From Brachypterus glaber (lineage: Eukaryota; Arthropoda; Insecta; Coleoptera; Kateretidae), in NCBI GenBank assembly GCA_958510825.1, contig OY294048.1:33073026-33137025 (forward strand): DNA of 64,000 nucleotides, written 5' to 3'. Both the position numbers and the translations under genes were made by a program. Positions 1-10,800 of this stretch are shown here, piece after piece. Every line of letters begins with the position of its first letter. The first letter of the stretch is position 1. Under the pieces are notes generated by a model that saw nothing but the letters and a program-made list of their open reading frames with translations, ran no database searches and was not told where the DNA came from.

Positions 1-299
1 TTTTTTTGCCAATATTTGTACTAAATATTGCTGAGGAAAAAAGACAGTTAGCCTTGTATTATCCTTTTTTTTGCTTTTAAAGTTTCAACATTAGAAGGGA
101 GCAACATATAATATAATTTTAAAAAGATATTAACAAGTTTATACTGATTAAAAACATTTTAGGTTTATAATTATAATTTCCAATTATTACTTGGCGCTTT
201 TTCCAGCGTAAGCAAATATAAAAATGTTGTTTTAAATGGTTTTAAATAAAAAATAAAATTTTTAAGTTTTCAATTATGAATATACCTAAACACCCCTAA
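1..299. other. AT-rich sequence, no feature recognised
   Basis: AT-rich DNA with short homopolymers. No ORF, splice-bounded exon or inverted repeat stands out. Confidence 0.4.
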
Positions 300-361
300 G
301 GACACTAGATGTCTTAAGTTACCAAGGCGACAGACTAGCTTAAGACCCAGATCTAGTGTCC
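300..361. mobile_element. Short hairpin MITE, copy 1 (GGACACTAGAT ends)
   Basis: The ends GGACACTAGAT and ATCTAGTGTCC are complementary, and internal arms (TCTTAAGTTA / TAGCTTAAGA) fold around GGCGACAGA. A second copy is at 18283-18359, and its arms pair more completely. Confidence 0.6.
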
Positions 362-871
362 CCAAACACCACCCATACTGTACGGGTGTATGTAACATAA
401 CTTTATTTTTCTTCAAGCGTACTAAAATGTCCGTCCATATTTTATAACTGAACACACTAGTTAGAAGTGATCTATTTTTTCACAGTAAAAAAATGAGTTC
501 AATGTTGTACTGGCGGCAGCACTCTTTGACTTTGATAACAGCCATACTTCAAACTTGTTTGTTTATTATGTAAACAGGTGGTTGACTCGAGATTCTGTGC
601 AAAAACCTTGTGTGAAATTGATTAAAAATGATTGAAGAAGAATATATGGTTTATACACATACAAATCTCTCCGAAATTGCAAATGCTACATTAGACAAAT
701 CGCGAAATGTGTACGATTAAGCCTACGAAAAAAAATTTAAATGAGCTAAGGAAGGTTTAAGTTTATTTCGAAAGGGTTTTATTGACCTATTTTAATAAAA
801 AACATACTTTATTACTGAATAAATTAAATTCAAAAATTAATATTTAAAAAATATATATAGGATGCTTGAAG

Positions 872-990
872 AAAAAATAGTATGTTTCACTCAGAGGAAA
901 AGGGCTTTTTTTTACTCGTCTGTAGTAAATTCTACAGACTAGTTAAAAAAAGCTTCACTTTTCCTCTTAGTAAAACAATATATGTACTTT
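872..990. mobile_element. Hairpin MITE around CTGTAGTAAATTCTACAG
   Basis: The left arm (TTTCACTCAGAGGAAAAGGG) pairs with the right arm (TTCACTTTTCCTCTTAGTAAA), and the centre CTGTAGTAAATTCTACAG is a near-perfect stem-loop. No coding content. Confidence 0.55.
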
Positions 991-1095
991 TTTCTACTGT
1001 TACAGTATTTGCAAATACAGCCATAAAAAGTCCATTTTTTGCTTCCCTATTTTAAAATTTGGAAAAGCCGAGTATTTTCCCTAGTATATATACTA

Positions 1096-1889
1096 CTATG
1101 GTCTGTTTTTTCAAGCAAGATAGTAAATTAATCGCACAGTGAATATTTTCAAAACAGATTCGAATATTGGATGTGCGAATATACTTTTAACCAAATTGTA
1201 ACCACTGGGGTGTTTTATCAAAGGACCTTTGTGACGTGAGGCAAAAGGGACTTACTTGTATTGTTCCAGGTGTCCTCTTGTACTTGGGCCCAAGATTATG
1301 TTTCCTCGGAGAAATGGCGTAAACCCTATTTAGCTCAGCGGTCAATGGCATCGATATAACCTGACACTGATCTAATGATCGTGAGTTCAAACCTCACTGG
1401 CGCCGATTGCCTTTTCCAGTTAATTAATAATTGAAATTTGGCGAAGGCGTACTCCCTAGATATATTGGTTCGAAAGTCAATTAAAGCCGGTGGTTTCCTC
1501 TACTACTAGCCCAAACAAGTCCTGGACTTAGGGGATGCTTAATTAAGTAGAATAGTACGAGGTTAAAAACAAACAAACAAACATAAACTCGTTCTACGCG
1601 AAATGTTATTTATTGGACGTATTTTCCATAGCGTGATTCATTACGAATAACTATTGTTATTTTTGTTCTTTGGAAGCGATAGTGGCGTGAGTATCCCGCC
1701 CCTGACGAATTTAACGTATTGTCCGGACCGTGCTGTTTTACGAACTCTTCGAATTACCCTGTATACTGTAGTTTATTTTATAAAACATAACTATATTCTA
1801 TACACAAACATATACTATTCAAACCTGTTGTAAAAATATTTACTGTGCGATTTTTAATTTACCATCTTGCTTGATGAAACAGACCATAG
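1096..1889. mobile_element. CTATGGTCTGTTT inverted-repeat element, interrupted by a later insertion
   Basis: The left arm (1096-1184) and right arm (about 1757-1889) match the uninterrupted copies at 48358-48583 and 49146-49331. The break contains about 570 bp including a SINE and is flanked by TATAC on both sides, consistent with a 5-bp target duplication. The arms share ATCGCACAGT and CAAGCAAGATAGTAAATT. Confidence 0.6.
1324..1583 (+). mobile_element. tRNA-derived SINE, copy 1
   Basis: The head has RNA polymerase III promoter boxes: box A TTAGCTCAGCGG (1330-1341) and box B GAGTTCAAACC (1383-1393), inside a T-arm GTGAG/CTCAC. A tRNA-unrelated body follows, then an (AAAC)n tail (1565-1578). 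A full reverse-oriented copy is at 42938-43196. The acceptor stem is not intact, so this is a SINE rather than a tRNA gene. Confidence 0.85.
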
Positions 1890-2194
1890 TAAGTAGTACG
1901 TACTATAATAGTACAGTGCGCCAGATATGGGCCAGCTACAAAAAGATGCCAGTTCTAGTGCTCTTACAGCTACTTACCCACTTTTAATAATTAAAAAAAT
2001 ATTTTGTATAAAATAAATAATATTTGTAAAGTATTTTAAAGCATAATATTAGTTTTTATTACATTATACATTAGTTTTCATTAGTCTTCTTATCTTATTC
2101 TGTACAATATTCGTAATATTTCCATCAACATTTGTCAGTGCTTCATTTCTTCTAATGGCAAGCTAAAATAATGAAATTTATTAGAGTATTTTGT

Positions 2195-3847
2195 CCAGTC
2201 AAATAATAAATATAAATTGCAATAAATGTACACGAGCTGATATTTTAAAGGGTAGTAGTGGATGGTAACAGAACACTCCTGTTAGTTTTTCACCGGGTGT
2301 TTTGCGTAAGGGGTAAAGGGTTGAATTTGTAGCTATGGAAGCAAATTTAATTATTGCAGGTAACATATTCTGTAGGTTGACATGGTGATTAATGTGACAT
2401 AAATATTATTAATGTCATAAAAAAATATCAAAACTTTCATGATGTTTACTTCAGAAGAGTATTGCGAAATGCTAATTTTATATGGCGAGTGTGGCCGGAG
2501 TGCTTCAGCTACATCTGTAGAATATTCTATTCGTTTTCCCAATAGAGAACATCCTAGCAGAAATGTTATTTTAAGATTGGTGCAAAGGGCAAGAAATTCT
2601 GGAAATTTAACTCCAAACAAAAAAGAGATTGGAGGCGCTCCGCGAACTGCAAGAACTGTTGATAATGAAGAAGCTGTCATTCAGGCTTTTGAAGAAGAAC
2701 CTGAAACAAGCCTTAGTATCGTGGCTAGAAATCTTGATATGTTTAAGACCTCTGTTCAACGAATTCTAAAAGATGAAAAAATGCATCCCTTTCATTACAC
2801 TCGAGTACAATGCTTGACACCGGAGGACTATCCTTTACGAGTCGAATTTTGCACATGGCTGTTGCAGAAACATCAAGAAAATGAAAACTTTGTAAAAAGC
2901 ATTCTTTTTACGGATGAGTCTGGATTTCAAAGTTTTTTTAATTCAAGGAATTCAGTTATTGTATTTTTATTTTATTAATTTGTATTAAGAATTTATAGCC
3001 AGTAAATCAATTAAAAGATCTGAGTTTCTAATAAAAAAAAAAACACTACATCCAGCGCGCTGAATGGAGTTGCAGCGGCAGTTTGTTGCTGCCGTCTAAG
3101 ACGGGTATCATAAAACCACCGCCGGATGGAGTGACCCTATAAAAATAGAATATTTGATAGCCTCTGTCGGTTTTGTCAAAATATAATAACCTAAAAAGAT
3201 TCTAAAGTTGAAAGTCTTAAACAATGCACGAGTCAACCATTAAAATGCAACCATAGTTACTAATAAGTAGGGAAAAACTAATTTTTAGGTAATTTAACAT
3301 CAGCAACAGGATTGGTCAGATTAAATAGCTTCCTTTTTAATTAGTATTGAAGATGGATTTTTTTTTAAATTTTTTTCATATTTTCCAGAGGGTTTTTAAT
3401 ATACCCTCAAATTTCGGTACGCGAGTTCTGGAACAGGCTGTATAAAACTTATAGAGAATTTCAAGAGCTACAAGTTTGCTCATAACTTTTATCCTCCGAT
3501 GAATAATTTGGCTGAAAAATCGAAAAAAAATACAATTTTATGACCAACATGGCCATTTTTGATTATTTTTAAATCGATTGTTATTGATATATTAAAAAAA
3601 TGATACAAAAATTGTTATAAATTTTCTCCTTAACAAAATTGGTTATATACATTTTTATCTTAAGATGCATATTTAGCGAGATAACCGCACTCACCCCTAA
3701 AATTCAAGATAGCGGATCCCCCTTACGCAAATCACCCGGTGAAAAACTAACAGGAGTGTTCTGTTACTATTCACTACTACCCTTTAAAATATCAGCCCGT
3801 GTACATTTATTGCAATTTTACACTGGAATTTCTCGTTATTTGACTGG
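2195..3847 (+). mobile_element. 1.65-kb DNA transposon with ~110-bp terminal inverted repeats
   Basis: The left end (CCAGTCAAATAA at 2195, then TGCAATAAATGTACACG to about 2318) is mirrored at 3847 back to about 3715, about 90% identical. It encloses a truncated transposase (2439-2978) and about 700 bp of unassigned sequence. No convincing target duplication was seen. The interior after 2978 may be a secondary insertion that removed the rest of the transposase. Confidence 0.75.
2439..2978 (+). pseudogene. Truncated Tc1/mariner-like transposase (DUF4817-type N-terminus)
   Basis: The ORF has 179 aa. The N-terminus (MMFTSEEYCEMLILYGECGR) and FPNREHPSRNVILRLVQRAR match the helix-turn-helix DUF4817 region of many insect transposases. 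A second HTH follows (SLSIVARNLDMFKTSVQRILK). HPFHYTRVQCLTPEDYPLR and SILFTDESGF mark entry into the DDE catalytic core, whose first Asp is in FTDES. The frame then runs into unrelated sequence (NSRNSVIVFLFY*), so the catalytic domain is missing. The gene lies between the inverted repeats 2195-3847 and reads inward from the left end. It is non-functional as it stands. Confidence 0.8.
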
Positions 3848-4480
3848 ATTAATTATGTAATTCATTCACTTGTCTGGAGTCAAAAAACTGGAAAAATACA
3901 AATATTTGTCTCACTTAGATATACGATGCATTCTATAGGATAGGAACATCATACTCTCAAGCAGGCCAAATATTCTTATTTTGTATTTTTGCAGTTTTTT
4001 GGCTCCAGGGCCCTGCAGGGGAGAAAACGGAATGAAATACCAGCCATATTTCTCTTTAAACGCCGGGAAAACATGTTTTTTTTTTTTAAATTTTGAAAGA
4101 CTTATTTCATGCATATTCCATAGTTTAGATACAAACTACTTTTTAGATGTACCCTTAGGAGGGTCGTAGCTCCCTTAGAGCTCATTTCCAAACCAACCTT
4201 CATAGGAACTTTATTTCATATTTTTTAATGTAGAATCACCCATTAAAATTCTCGAACTTATTTCTGAATTTTTTCTAATGTGTCACATAACTGACCGTCA
4301 CACAACTGACAAAAATTATGTTTTACTTAAATATCTTCTAGTAATAGTGTTCTGAAGAAGCAAAAGTGAGTTTATGTTCAAGCGGTCCGCAGTTCTGATA
4401 TAAATATAAATGGTTTTTTAATTTTTTTTGCTTGCAAAAAGAATAAATCCCGTCACATAACTGACCATAATAAAAATACG
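3848..4480. repeat. Repeat fragments, including a piece of the ACAGGGTG fold-back family
   Basis: The segment at about 4150-4265 (GGGTCGTAGCTCCCTTAGAG, then AATCACC) resembles the right arm of the element at 40866-41255. The segments at 4278-4330 and 4451-4465 carry TCACATAACTGAC, also found at 6556 and 6753. No gene was seen. Confidence 0.45.
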
Positions 4481-5096
4481 TACAGTTAATTTCAACAAAA
4501 CTGGAAAAGTGGGGTTAAGTAAAATTTCATGTTTTCCATAAAATTTAGTTGTGTGAATGTGGATTATTTAAATGGGGTTATGCCTGTTTGAAAAATAAGG
4601 TTAGTTTAACCATGTCAAAAATCATATGTTATTCTATGCATTTGTGTTTAGTAAATACTATTTGGATTTTGAAGCTTATCTCTATTGTTAATTACTGTAT
4701 TTCTGCTCTAAAATATCCCTATTCTAAAATGTCTATTATTAAATCCCCTTATCAATATATTTTGTATCTAATAAACTTGTTTTAAATACCTTTATTTTTA
4801 AAAAACACTACTAGTATATTGGTCTCTTACAACTAGGTATTCCTCATAATTCCTTAATTTAAAAATTATAATTATGTGTTTTACACCAGTATTCTTCGAG
4901 TATTCTTGTTTTTCTGCTTTATCTCTTCCAATTTTAAATACACCAACATTTTTTGACTTTGACATTGATGTGGCAATAACAATATTGACACTAAATTTAT
5001 TAACAAGTAAACAAATATTTGTCAAATGAAAGATAGTTCACAATGTAATTTTTTTTTATAACCCCACTTTTCCAGTTTTGTTGAAATGAACTGTAG
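4481..5096. mobile_element. 616-bp element with ~36-bp terminal inverted repeats
   Basis: The left end (4481-4517) contains TTTCAACAAAACTGGAAAAG and GTGGGGTTA; the right end (5059-5096) is its reverse complement with one or two changes. The interior is AT-rich with only short ORFs. It is non-autonomous. Confidence 0.65.
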
Positions 5097-5199
5097 CTGT
5101 TTCTTAGTATACAATGCAACCCTGCATTCTTAAGGCACTTTTTTAACTAAAATTACAACTTTATAGTTCGTTAATTATTACGCGTTTATTAAGAGCTTT

Positions 5200-6546
5200 G
5201 TACAAGCGCTAGATGCCTTGTGTAAATTTATATTGGAACTAACAGCTTTATGTGAAATTCTAAATTATATTTATAAAAACATTAATGACAAAAACTTGTT
5301 TATTGCTCTTTTCATTGACTTATCAAAGGCTTTTGATTGCGTGGACCATGAGATATTATTGCGGAAACTTGAGTCATATGGTTTACGTGGGAAATGTTAT
5401 GATTTGTTAAAATCCTATTTGCAAAATAGAAAGCAGTTCGTTGACTTTTTTGGTGTTTTCTCTGAGCAACTAGATATTGATATAGGTGTTCCACAAGGGA
5501 GCGTTTTAGGCCCCCTTCTGTTTTTATTATATTGTAATGATATTGATTTAATTTTAGATATTTTTTATTGCGCGTTTGCAGATGATATAACATTAATTGC
5601 ATCTAGTCTTATTCAAGATTTGCTCAGAGAAAAAATATCAGGGAATTTACAGAATGCTTCTATATATTTTGCAAAAAATGGTTTAGTATTAAATCAAGAC
5701 AAAACAGTTTCAATGCAATTTTATCCTTATGAAGCCTACTACAAAGAATGTCCTTTGATACAGTTAAATGGCAAGAGTATTAAACAAGTTACGTCAACAA
5801 AATGCTGGGTGTTTATGTTGATATGTCCCTTAACTGGAAAGACGTAATGTCTGTAAAAAATGTTCTAGTAACTGTTTTGCACTAAAAAGACTTCAACAAA
5901 TCTGCAGTAAAGATATTGTATGTACGTATTACATGTCAAATTTTCTTTCTATAGTCAGATACGCAATCATTTTATGGGGAAATGCAACTACAGCAGATAG
6001 GGTTTTTATAATGCAAAAAAGAGCAATACGTTGTATGTTTGGTTTGAAATATAGAGATACCTGTAAAGAAACTTTTATAAATGAAAAACTGTTAACTTTC
6101 CCATCTCTGTATATTTTGGAAATGCTAAAGTTCGTTAGGTCTAATATAGATAGTTTTAATTTGTTTATTAATATTCATGACCATAATACTAGGAATGGAA
6201 AAAACATAGAGTATGAAAAACAAAGATTGGAACTATGTAAAAATAATCCTTACTACTACGGTGCTATTCTTTACAATAAGTTACCTATTTCAATAAAAAA
6301 TTTACGATACCCCTCGAAGAGTTTTTGTTACATAGTTTTAATCCGATAAACAGTAAATTGTAACGTATTTAATAATTATTTCTTTTGTTGCATTTTTTTT
6401 TATTTTATATTTCACATTTACGCATTGTAATTTGTATAAGTAAGTACATAATGTATTTATTTATTTTTTTATTTGACATGTCCTATATCATGTATATGAT
6501 CAATTGGAATTAATAAATAATAATAATTATTATTATTATTATTATA
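5200..6546 (+). mobile_element. 5'-truncated non-LTR retrotransposon (LINE), reverse transcriptase with frameshifts
   Basis: Reverse transcriptase blocks are clear: ALFIDLSKAFDCVDHEILL, IGVPQGSVLGPLLFLLY, then FADDITLIASS and GLVLNQDKT. One frameshift near 5800 splits KMLGVYVDMSLNW from the upstream frame, and another near 5866 returns to FALKRLQQICSKD. The C-terminal part (5933-6349) has the usual LINE connector region (YAIILWGNA). The endonuclease and the start are missing. The 3' end carries an (ATT)n tail (about 6512-6546), typical of jockey/CR1/L2-like elements. It lies outside the host genes. Confidence 0.85.
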
Positions 6547-7330
6547 ACAAGGGGTGTCACATAACTGACTCGATTCTAAGGGGACAGTTTTTGAACGGTT
6601 GTACTGGCTAATAAAAAAAAATCAAGATACTTTTAACAACAATTATTTACTTAAGTGTTTCTTAATTTGATTTTAATATAATACAGATTAATATGTCCCA
6701 TATATTAATTAAAATCACGAATAATATACTCCAACTTGAGGTATGGACGCCTCACACAACTGACATTTGCTCTACTTTTTTTTTATTTATGTGTCAAAAA
6801 TAAAGTAAAAAACAAAGCATAAATGGTTGCTTTTATTACAACAAAACGTCCCTTTTGATATGAAAACAGAAAAAGCCGTATTTATTTAGCAGAAATATTT
6901 TTTTTAGCCAGGGACAGCTTTCTACCTCTAGACATATATTTACCCATATACTCTTTGCAGTCCTACTGTTGAATGAATTGTATTGTGATTTAATTTTTTT
7001 AAGTGGCGCCTCCTATAATCTTTTTTGTTTTTAAGGTTTTTTTCTTTCAATTTTTGACTTTTATTAAAAGTATTTTTTCCTGAAAAAAATTACGGTGATA
7101 GCGCGTTTCCTTCTATTTATTTTTTGCGATGTTTAGCTCCCCATAACTTTCTTATTTTTGGGCGAATTCTTTCAATTTTAATAGATTTTCTGAAATTTTT
7201 AAGTTCATCGGATTATCCTTTCTTGAGTTATCGTGCGGACAAGAAAACGTGACATACGAATAGGCGGACATTTTTAAAACTTGGTTAAAATTTTATATGG
7301 CGCATGTTAGTAAAAAAACGTTTAATTTTG
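6547..7330. other. AT-rich region with TCACATAACTGAC repeats, no gene
   Basis: TCACATAACTGAC at 6556 and TCACACAACTGAC at 6753 repeat motifs from 4278-4465, as if one older repeat had been split by the elements between. The rest is poly(T)-rich with no supported ORF. Confidence 0.4.
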
Positions 7331-7482
7331 GGGAAAAAATAGTATATTACGCACCGAGTACGCGAACCTAGTTTTTAGTTCACGAGAGTGCTTATTTTTT
7401 TACAAGGCGGAGCCGAGTAAGAAAAGCACTCGAAGTTCACTAAAATAGGTTTGCGTCGAGGTGCGTATACTATTTTTCCTAC
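7331..7482. mobile_element. Palindromic MITE (AAAAATAGTATA-N-GCACC ends)
   Basis: Arms GAAAAAATAGTATATTACGC and GCGTATACTATTTTTCC face each other, and the internal GAACCTA/TAGGTTTG and GAGTGCTT/AAGCACTC also pair around a GC-rich loop (GGCGGAGCCGAG). It resembles the arms at 37500-37810. Confidence 0.6.
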
Positions 7483-7500
7483 GACCTAACATCTAAACAT

Positions 7501-7814
7501 CCAAAAAACGCAAAAATTTTCTTAAAATTAATTTTATTAATTTGACGTTTTGTGTTTGACGTTCACTTGTTTTCTGACAGCAGATATGTAAAATCAGCTG
7601 ACTATCACTTCCCGACTGCTGTCATGGCAACGGGTGGAAAAGAATGGAAAATAAGCAGTAACTACTAACTAGGTCGTAGGAAAAATTATTTTAAGAATTT
7701 TTCCTATGTGAAAATCAGCCGATTTTACCTATCTGCTGTCAGAAAATGAGCAAACGTCAAACACATAACCTCAAATTGACAAATTAATTTTTAGACAATT
7801 TTTGCGTTTTTTGG
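7501..7814. mobile_element. 314-bp MITE whose right end overlaps the DDX28 stop
   Basis: The left end CCAAAAAACGCAAAAATT (7501) and right end AATTTTTGCGTTTTTTGG (7814) are reverse complements. Pairing continues inward through TTTGACGTT, GCTGTCAGA-type and AAATCAGC segments. The right ~100 bp runs through the last codons, stop and start of the 3' UTR of DDX28. Confidence 0.75.
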
Positions 7815-10800
7815 ATCTTTCCCGTTACTTACCTCAATTTGTTGAACAAGCCTTACTTCTTCAGGTCCACTAATAAGATTAGTAACTCGACATGTATCAG
7901 GACTACCCAGCCGTCCTACCCGTCCTATCCGATGTAAATAATCCGCAGAATACAGAGGAAAATCATAATTTATAACATGCCCAACTTGCACTGTATTTAA
8001 ACCTCGGCTTCCCACATCCGTAGCAGATAAAACTTTGACTTTCCCGCTGACAAAATTGTTCCATTGTTCAATCCTATTAACATAATATAAATATTAATAT
8101 ACAGGATGTCCAGTAAATGATGTCATTAATTTTAAGGGGGGATTCTACTTATGAAAATATTAAAAAAAGTTCCTATAAACATATGTCTAAAAATGCGTTG
8201 TAAGGGAGCTAAGCCCCTTTGAAGGTGGCTAAAAAATTCGGTTTTTATTTAATAACTCAGGAATGCTTTGAGGTATAGCAACGAGGTTTTGAAAGTAAAC
8301 TAACCTTAATAAGGGCCTTTTAAACAAGGGTGTGCGAAACTGGGGGGTCCTATTAGTTTTTTGTCCCAAACTTTTTTCTGTGTAACTTTTTTGTAATTTT
8401 ATTTTTGGAATATGATTTCTCAGGTCAAAATACATAAAAAAGGTACTCTTTGTTCTTATACTGTAGGATTAACCGTTATCGAGAAAAATTCATTTGAAGG
8501 TGAAATTTCACGGATCGAGGACGAAAAATTAAGTACTAATATGTTTAAAACCAAAATTTCAATGATGTAGGGTTATTCTATATCAAAAACTAAGAAAAAA
8601 AGTTTCTATACATGTAGGTCGAAAAATCGCTTTTAAAGCTACTATGGCCCTTTCAAAATGGTGCATTTTTAGAAGCCCATAGCTCCCTTAAGATTGATTT
8701 TTGGAAGTACCTGTATATGAGTTTTTTTTTTGTACATTCACCTTGTATCATTAAAATTTAGGTGACATATACTGCCCAAAATAAAAGTCTTAAACAGCAA
8801 CACTGAATCGTCATTGCAGATGTCGTAAAAACCAGTCTTCAGTTGGACACCGAAAATTAAATCCAGTTACTTTTCTTTACGGTTTTATAGAGCAAGCATG
8901 TAACTTGAATTCAAGCTATAGAAAACATTTTTTGGTACTTTATTTATTCATTGTCCACCTAAAATGTCACATTTTAATTTTTTCGAATATTCGGCAGGGC
9001 ATTTCTCAAAAATGAAAAGAGATTTGATCTAAATAGAATCGAAATTAGCAACAAAGACACTATTAGAATTGTACAAAAGAATTTTCAGTTTGCTACTGTT
9101 GTTTAGCATGCATTCTGTGGAAAAACTTTTACCACTGTTTACGAATTGGCGCTCATTAGGATTTCGTTCTCAGAGGTTTTGAGTTTTACAAACCCCTTGC
9201 CCACAAAATTTATCACCTAAGTTTGCTATTTGTTTTAAACCTATTTCCTCCCCAACGTGTGACCGGGTATCCCAGCTAAAACAGATCAATCGTTTTGTGG
9301 CGTTAGTATTAAAGCTATCGAAATAACTTCAGCAACCTCAAAAAACCATATAATGCAATTTTCAAATTGGGATTAATATTGGTTCATTTAAAATTTTTTT
9401 AAAATTTCTTAAACATTGATTAATTTCAAGGCCTCCGCGGGGAATTAAAACGACTTTAAAAATTAAATACTGGTTATGTTCTATAATAAAGGTAACTTTT
9501 GGTACATAGTGCTATATGATTCGGCGAAAAAATTTTTTCGCTTAAACCTAACGCACAGTGCAACAGTGTTTTTAATTTAAAATGGGACCTGTTATTGATA
9601 GATTTTACTTTTATTAAACCCACTGTGACTTAAAATTTATAATAAACCGTATTTTGGACAACTCCATGATTAATTAATCGAATTTATTAATGGACCTATT
9701 TATATAAAAATTCTGGTATTCTGTTTGCAGATTTTTCTGTATTTTTAGACACGTTTATAGGAAGTTTTTGTCACATTTTATGATACTGAATCACCCCTTT
9801 AAATGGTTGACGCTATTTAAATACACCATGTATATCCAGATAGGGAACGTTCAAGTATCGCGTAACGAAAATTGTACCAAAATCCATACACTTCATACCC
9901 CGGTTCCCGCGTTATTAAAGGCTGTAGAGATTTTATATACACACACCCCCTATTTAGGGGGGTAGCCAAAACATGAAATCTCTACAGCCTTTAATAACGC
10001 GAGAAACGGGGTATGAAGTGTATGAATTTTGGTACAATTTGCGTTACGTAACACTTGAACGTTCCCATACTTATAATTGTAATGGAAAAACGCCTAATAA
10101 AATGGTGTAATACACAATTTCACGTATACTAACAAATAACTACCCTAGTAGAAATTTAACGTTAGAATAACGTTTTTCTAATGTTAGAAAACTGTATAAA
10201 AGTACGTTATAAAATATGTGCAAATGTCCCGCTTTTTAACGTTAGAATCAAAGGTTAGTTACAAACGTTAGATTTTTAAGTTAGAAATCTGTTAAAAGTA
10301 CGTTTAATTTCTAACTTTCGGAGGGGGCGTGGCCAACTAGGAAATTTCTACCTGCATCATAAAATGGCAGCTGGGGACAAATTTATTCATATAAATAAAT
10401 CTTAATATCTTTTATCAATCATAATATTTTTAAACATCATTTCGTTTAAATTTATAAAATAGCATTTTTTTAGGTGGCCCTAAATATTTTTGGTGTAATA
10501 TCCTGTTATACTTCGATAAATACGTTTACCTCTCAGAAAAACTTTATATTTAGTTAGTTAATACACATTCAGAATCTTTTTTCAATTGTAGTACAGCGTT
10601 GCCAGACTTACTATAATTTTGACGTTTGGGGGATATTTTTTTAAATATTTAGAAATGATAAATAATTATCAAACCTAGGCACATAGCTGTCTGAAATGAG
10701 TATTTTCTACTATAGCTTACGTATTAATAATGAAAATTTAAAAAATATTTAAAGGTAGAATAAGGTTAGAAAAAGGTTAGAATTTAGTTAGGAAACTAAC

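Noticed and set aside
1324..1400. A tRNA gene (box A and box B present)
   Set aside because: The acceptor stem is not closed, and the sequence continues into a SINE body and (AAAC)n tail repeated at 42938-43196.
5312..5602. 96-aa reverse ORF over the LINE
   Set aside because: Shadow of the plus-strand reverse transcriptase frame.
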